Shown piece by piece: positions 5,272 to 6,375 of a DNA stretch of 6,375 nt (position 1 is its first letter; the number at the start of each line of letters is the position of its first letter). The position numbers and the translations under genes were made by a program. Under the pieces are notes generated by a model. The model worked only from the letters and a program-made list of their open reading frames with translations. It was not told the DNA's origin and did not search any database. The DNA is taken from contig JAAKFX010000091.1 in NCBI GenBank assembly GCA_011064865.1, positions 1-6,375 on the forward strand. The letters are read 5' to 3'. This DNA is from Candidatus Anoxychlamydiales bacterium (GTDB lineage: Bacteria; Chlamydiota; Chlamydiia; Chlamydiales; SM23-39).

Positions 5272-6057
5272 TTATATTTTATGGAAAATATTTTCAAAAT
5301 TATCTTTTGCTTCTTTTAGATAAGCATGATTTGTAAGCTCATTTACTTTAATTGGAACAGCGGTAATATATCCTTGTTGCAAAAGGGCAATATCGCTTTC
5401 ATCATTTTCAATATCTAGTTTTTGATGTTCAAGCTCTAACCAAAAATAGTAGTGTCCTTCAGGATGCTTTCGTTTGTCAGGGGATTCGATCCATCGACCT
5501 TTTCCCTGGCGAGTCATTTTAAAACCTTTTATCTCTAGGTTTTTTGAAGGAAAAGTAACATTTAATAAAGTCCCTTTTGGCATTGGATTTTTTAAAATAT
5601 GATCTACGATATGAGAAATGTATTTTTCGCAAATTTCATAATTTGGATTGTCAAAATCATAACAAGAAAAAGCAATACCTGGAATGTTTCTGAGTGTTGC
5701 TTCAATTGCGCAAGCTACAGTTCCGCTATATAAGACTGTAGTGCCTGCATTTGAGCCTTTATTGATTCCCGCGACAACTATATCTGGTGTTTTTTCTAAT
5801 AGGGCGCTAAGGGCTATTTTTACGCTATCTGTTGGAGTTCCTGTAATTTTCCAAGCAGGAGTGTTATTTTCCCATTTAACATCAAAACTATGTAGGGGTC
5901 TGAGAAGAGAAGTTGCAAGTCCCATTCCAGATTTTTCTCTATGAGGTGCTACAATAGCGATCTCATTTGTCTCATACAAAGATTTCCAAAGATGTTTTAT
6001 TCCCGGCGCGTGTATGCCATCGTCATTAGAAATTAATATAAATGGTTTTTCACTCAT
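5272..6057 (-). CDS. surE: SurE 5'/3'-nucleotidase
   Basis: SurE removes phosphate from nucleoside monophosphates (and short polyphosphate in some species) using a divalent metal in the cytosol, as a dimer or tetramer. The 261 residues compare with about 253 in E. coli. The metal site is complete: D12 and D13 in SNDDGIHAPG, S43 in APHREKSG, and N99 in AGINKGSNAG. YSGTVACAIEA (110-120) is the other family signature, and ITGTPTDSVKIAL (71-83) is also standard. The C-terminal part (about 185-261) is more variable, as usual. ATG 6057 is preceded by AAGGA (6069-6065) with 7-base spacing. The start overlaps the stop of the symporter gene by ATGA, so the two are probably co-translated. No clear terminator follows; a 114-base AT-rich spacer leads to tRNA-Val. 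A possible role is recycling of nucleotides or repair after stress (inference). Confidence 0.95.
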   Translation of the reverse strand: MSEKPFILISNDDGIHAPGIKHLWKSLYETNEIAIVAPHREKSGMGLATSLLRPLHSFDVKWENNTPAWKITGTPTDSVKIALSALLEKTPDIVVAGINKGSNAGTTVLYSGTVACAIEATLRNIPGIAFSCYDFDNPNYEICEKYISHIVDHILKNPMPKGTLLNVTFPSKNLEIKGFKMTRQGKGRWIESPDKRKHPEGHYYFWLELEHQKLDIENDESDIALLQQGYITAVPIKVNELTNHAYLKEAKDNFENIFHKI

Positions 6058-6374
6058 GTTTTTATCCTTTTTTCTTTTATTAATGAAAATATATAAATTG
6101 AAATCAAGCTTAAAATAAAACCTGGGATTAAAGGAGGTATATCAATTGATATTTTGGTGTTAATATATGGCCAAATACCAGCCACTATTCCACCTGTTAA
6201 AATACCCATAAAAGCACCGATTTTATTTAACTTTTTATAATATAGCGATACTAAAAGAAGAGGTCCAAAAGAAGCTCCGAGTCCTGACCATGCATATTGA
6301 ACTAACTTATAAATAGTGGAAATTTGAAAATATGCAATAACATATGCAATTAAAGCTACTAGTATAACACTTGC
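6054..6374 (-). CDS. PutP-type sodium/solute symporter, C-terminal part (partial)
   Basis: The last 106 residues of a membrane protein enter from the right edge and end at TGA 6056-6054. Four hydrophobic helices are visible (about 1-16, 27-46, 52-70, 80-99), followed by a short basic tail KEKRIKT. The block VQYAWSGLGASFGPLLLVSLYYKK followed by GAFMGILTGGIVAGIWP matches the late helices of the sodium:solute symporter family. It is closest in my memory to sodium/proline symporter PutP, which has YAWAGFGAAFGP and a similar following helix. The substrate-binding and sodium-binding helices lie outside the window, so proline as substrate is only likely. The protein would take up an amino acid across the inner membrane using the sodium gradient. 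It overlaps surE by four bases. Confidence 0.82.
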   Translation of the reverse strand, partial: ASVILVALIAYVIAYFQISTIYKLVQYAWSGLGASFGPLLLVSLYYKKLNKIGAFMGILTGGIVAGIWPYINTKISIDIPPLIPGFILSLISIYIFSLIKEKRIKT

Positions 6375-6375
6375 T

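Noticed and set aside
5684..5944. 86-residue plus-strand open frame opposite surE
   Set aside because: It is antisense to the SurE catalytic region, whose motifs are intact on the minus strand.

Overview
The window is AT-rich, densely packed bacterial DNA. The best guess for the source is a member of the Chlamydiae outside the well-known Chlamydia species. The efp-accB-accC order occurs in Chlamydia. The elongation factor P here resembles, from memory, the divergent first EF-P copy of chlamydiae (QLSPGM start, LEYLYIE, LFLDVGQ and LPQFLELMV blocks) more than canonical EF-P. The AccC N-terminus also looks chlamydial. No search could be run, so the taxon is an inference.

Left block (1-3846, plus strand): six genes run head to tail with overlaps or a 4-base gap. 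They are the 3' end of an unrecognised gene, a HAD-family phosphatase with a TTG start, EF-P, the biotin carboxyl carrier protein AccB, biotin carboxylase AccC, and a hypoxanthine phosphoribosyltransferase (Hpt). AccB and AccC form the biotin-carboxylation half of acetyl-CoA carboxylase, the first step of fatty-acid synthesis. EF-P rescues ribosomes stalled at proline runs, and Hpt salvages purine bases. No promoter is visible between these genes. A strong hairpin follows hpt, so this looks like the 3' part of one operon. The Hpt reading frame starts with a signal-like hydrophobic segment and has two credible starts, which is the most unusual feature of the window.

Middle (3847-4060): a 213-base spacer between convergent genes, holding one hairpin terminator for each direction.

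Right block (4061-6375, minus strand, read right to left): the C-terminal part of a PutP-type sodium/solute symporter, SurE (5'/3'-nucleotidase) overlapping it by 4 bases, a short A/T-tract spacer, tRNA-Val(TAC), tRNA-Asp(GTC), and a YitT-family membrane protein starting 25 bases after the tRNA-Asp gene. An open frame runs through both tRNAs into yitT, but that extension is not protein: the real start is at 4975.

Nothing here is a clear mobile element, CRISPR array or phage region. Most of it is housekeeping sequence. The points worth a second look are the Hpt N-terminus, the divergent EF-P, and the tRNA-yitT transcription unit with its repeated A-tracts upstream.
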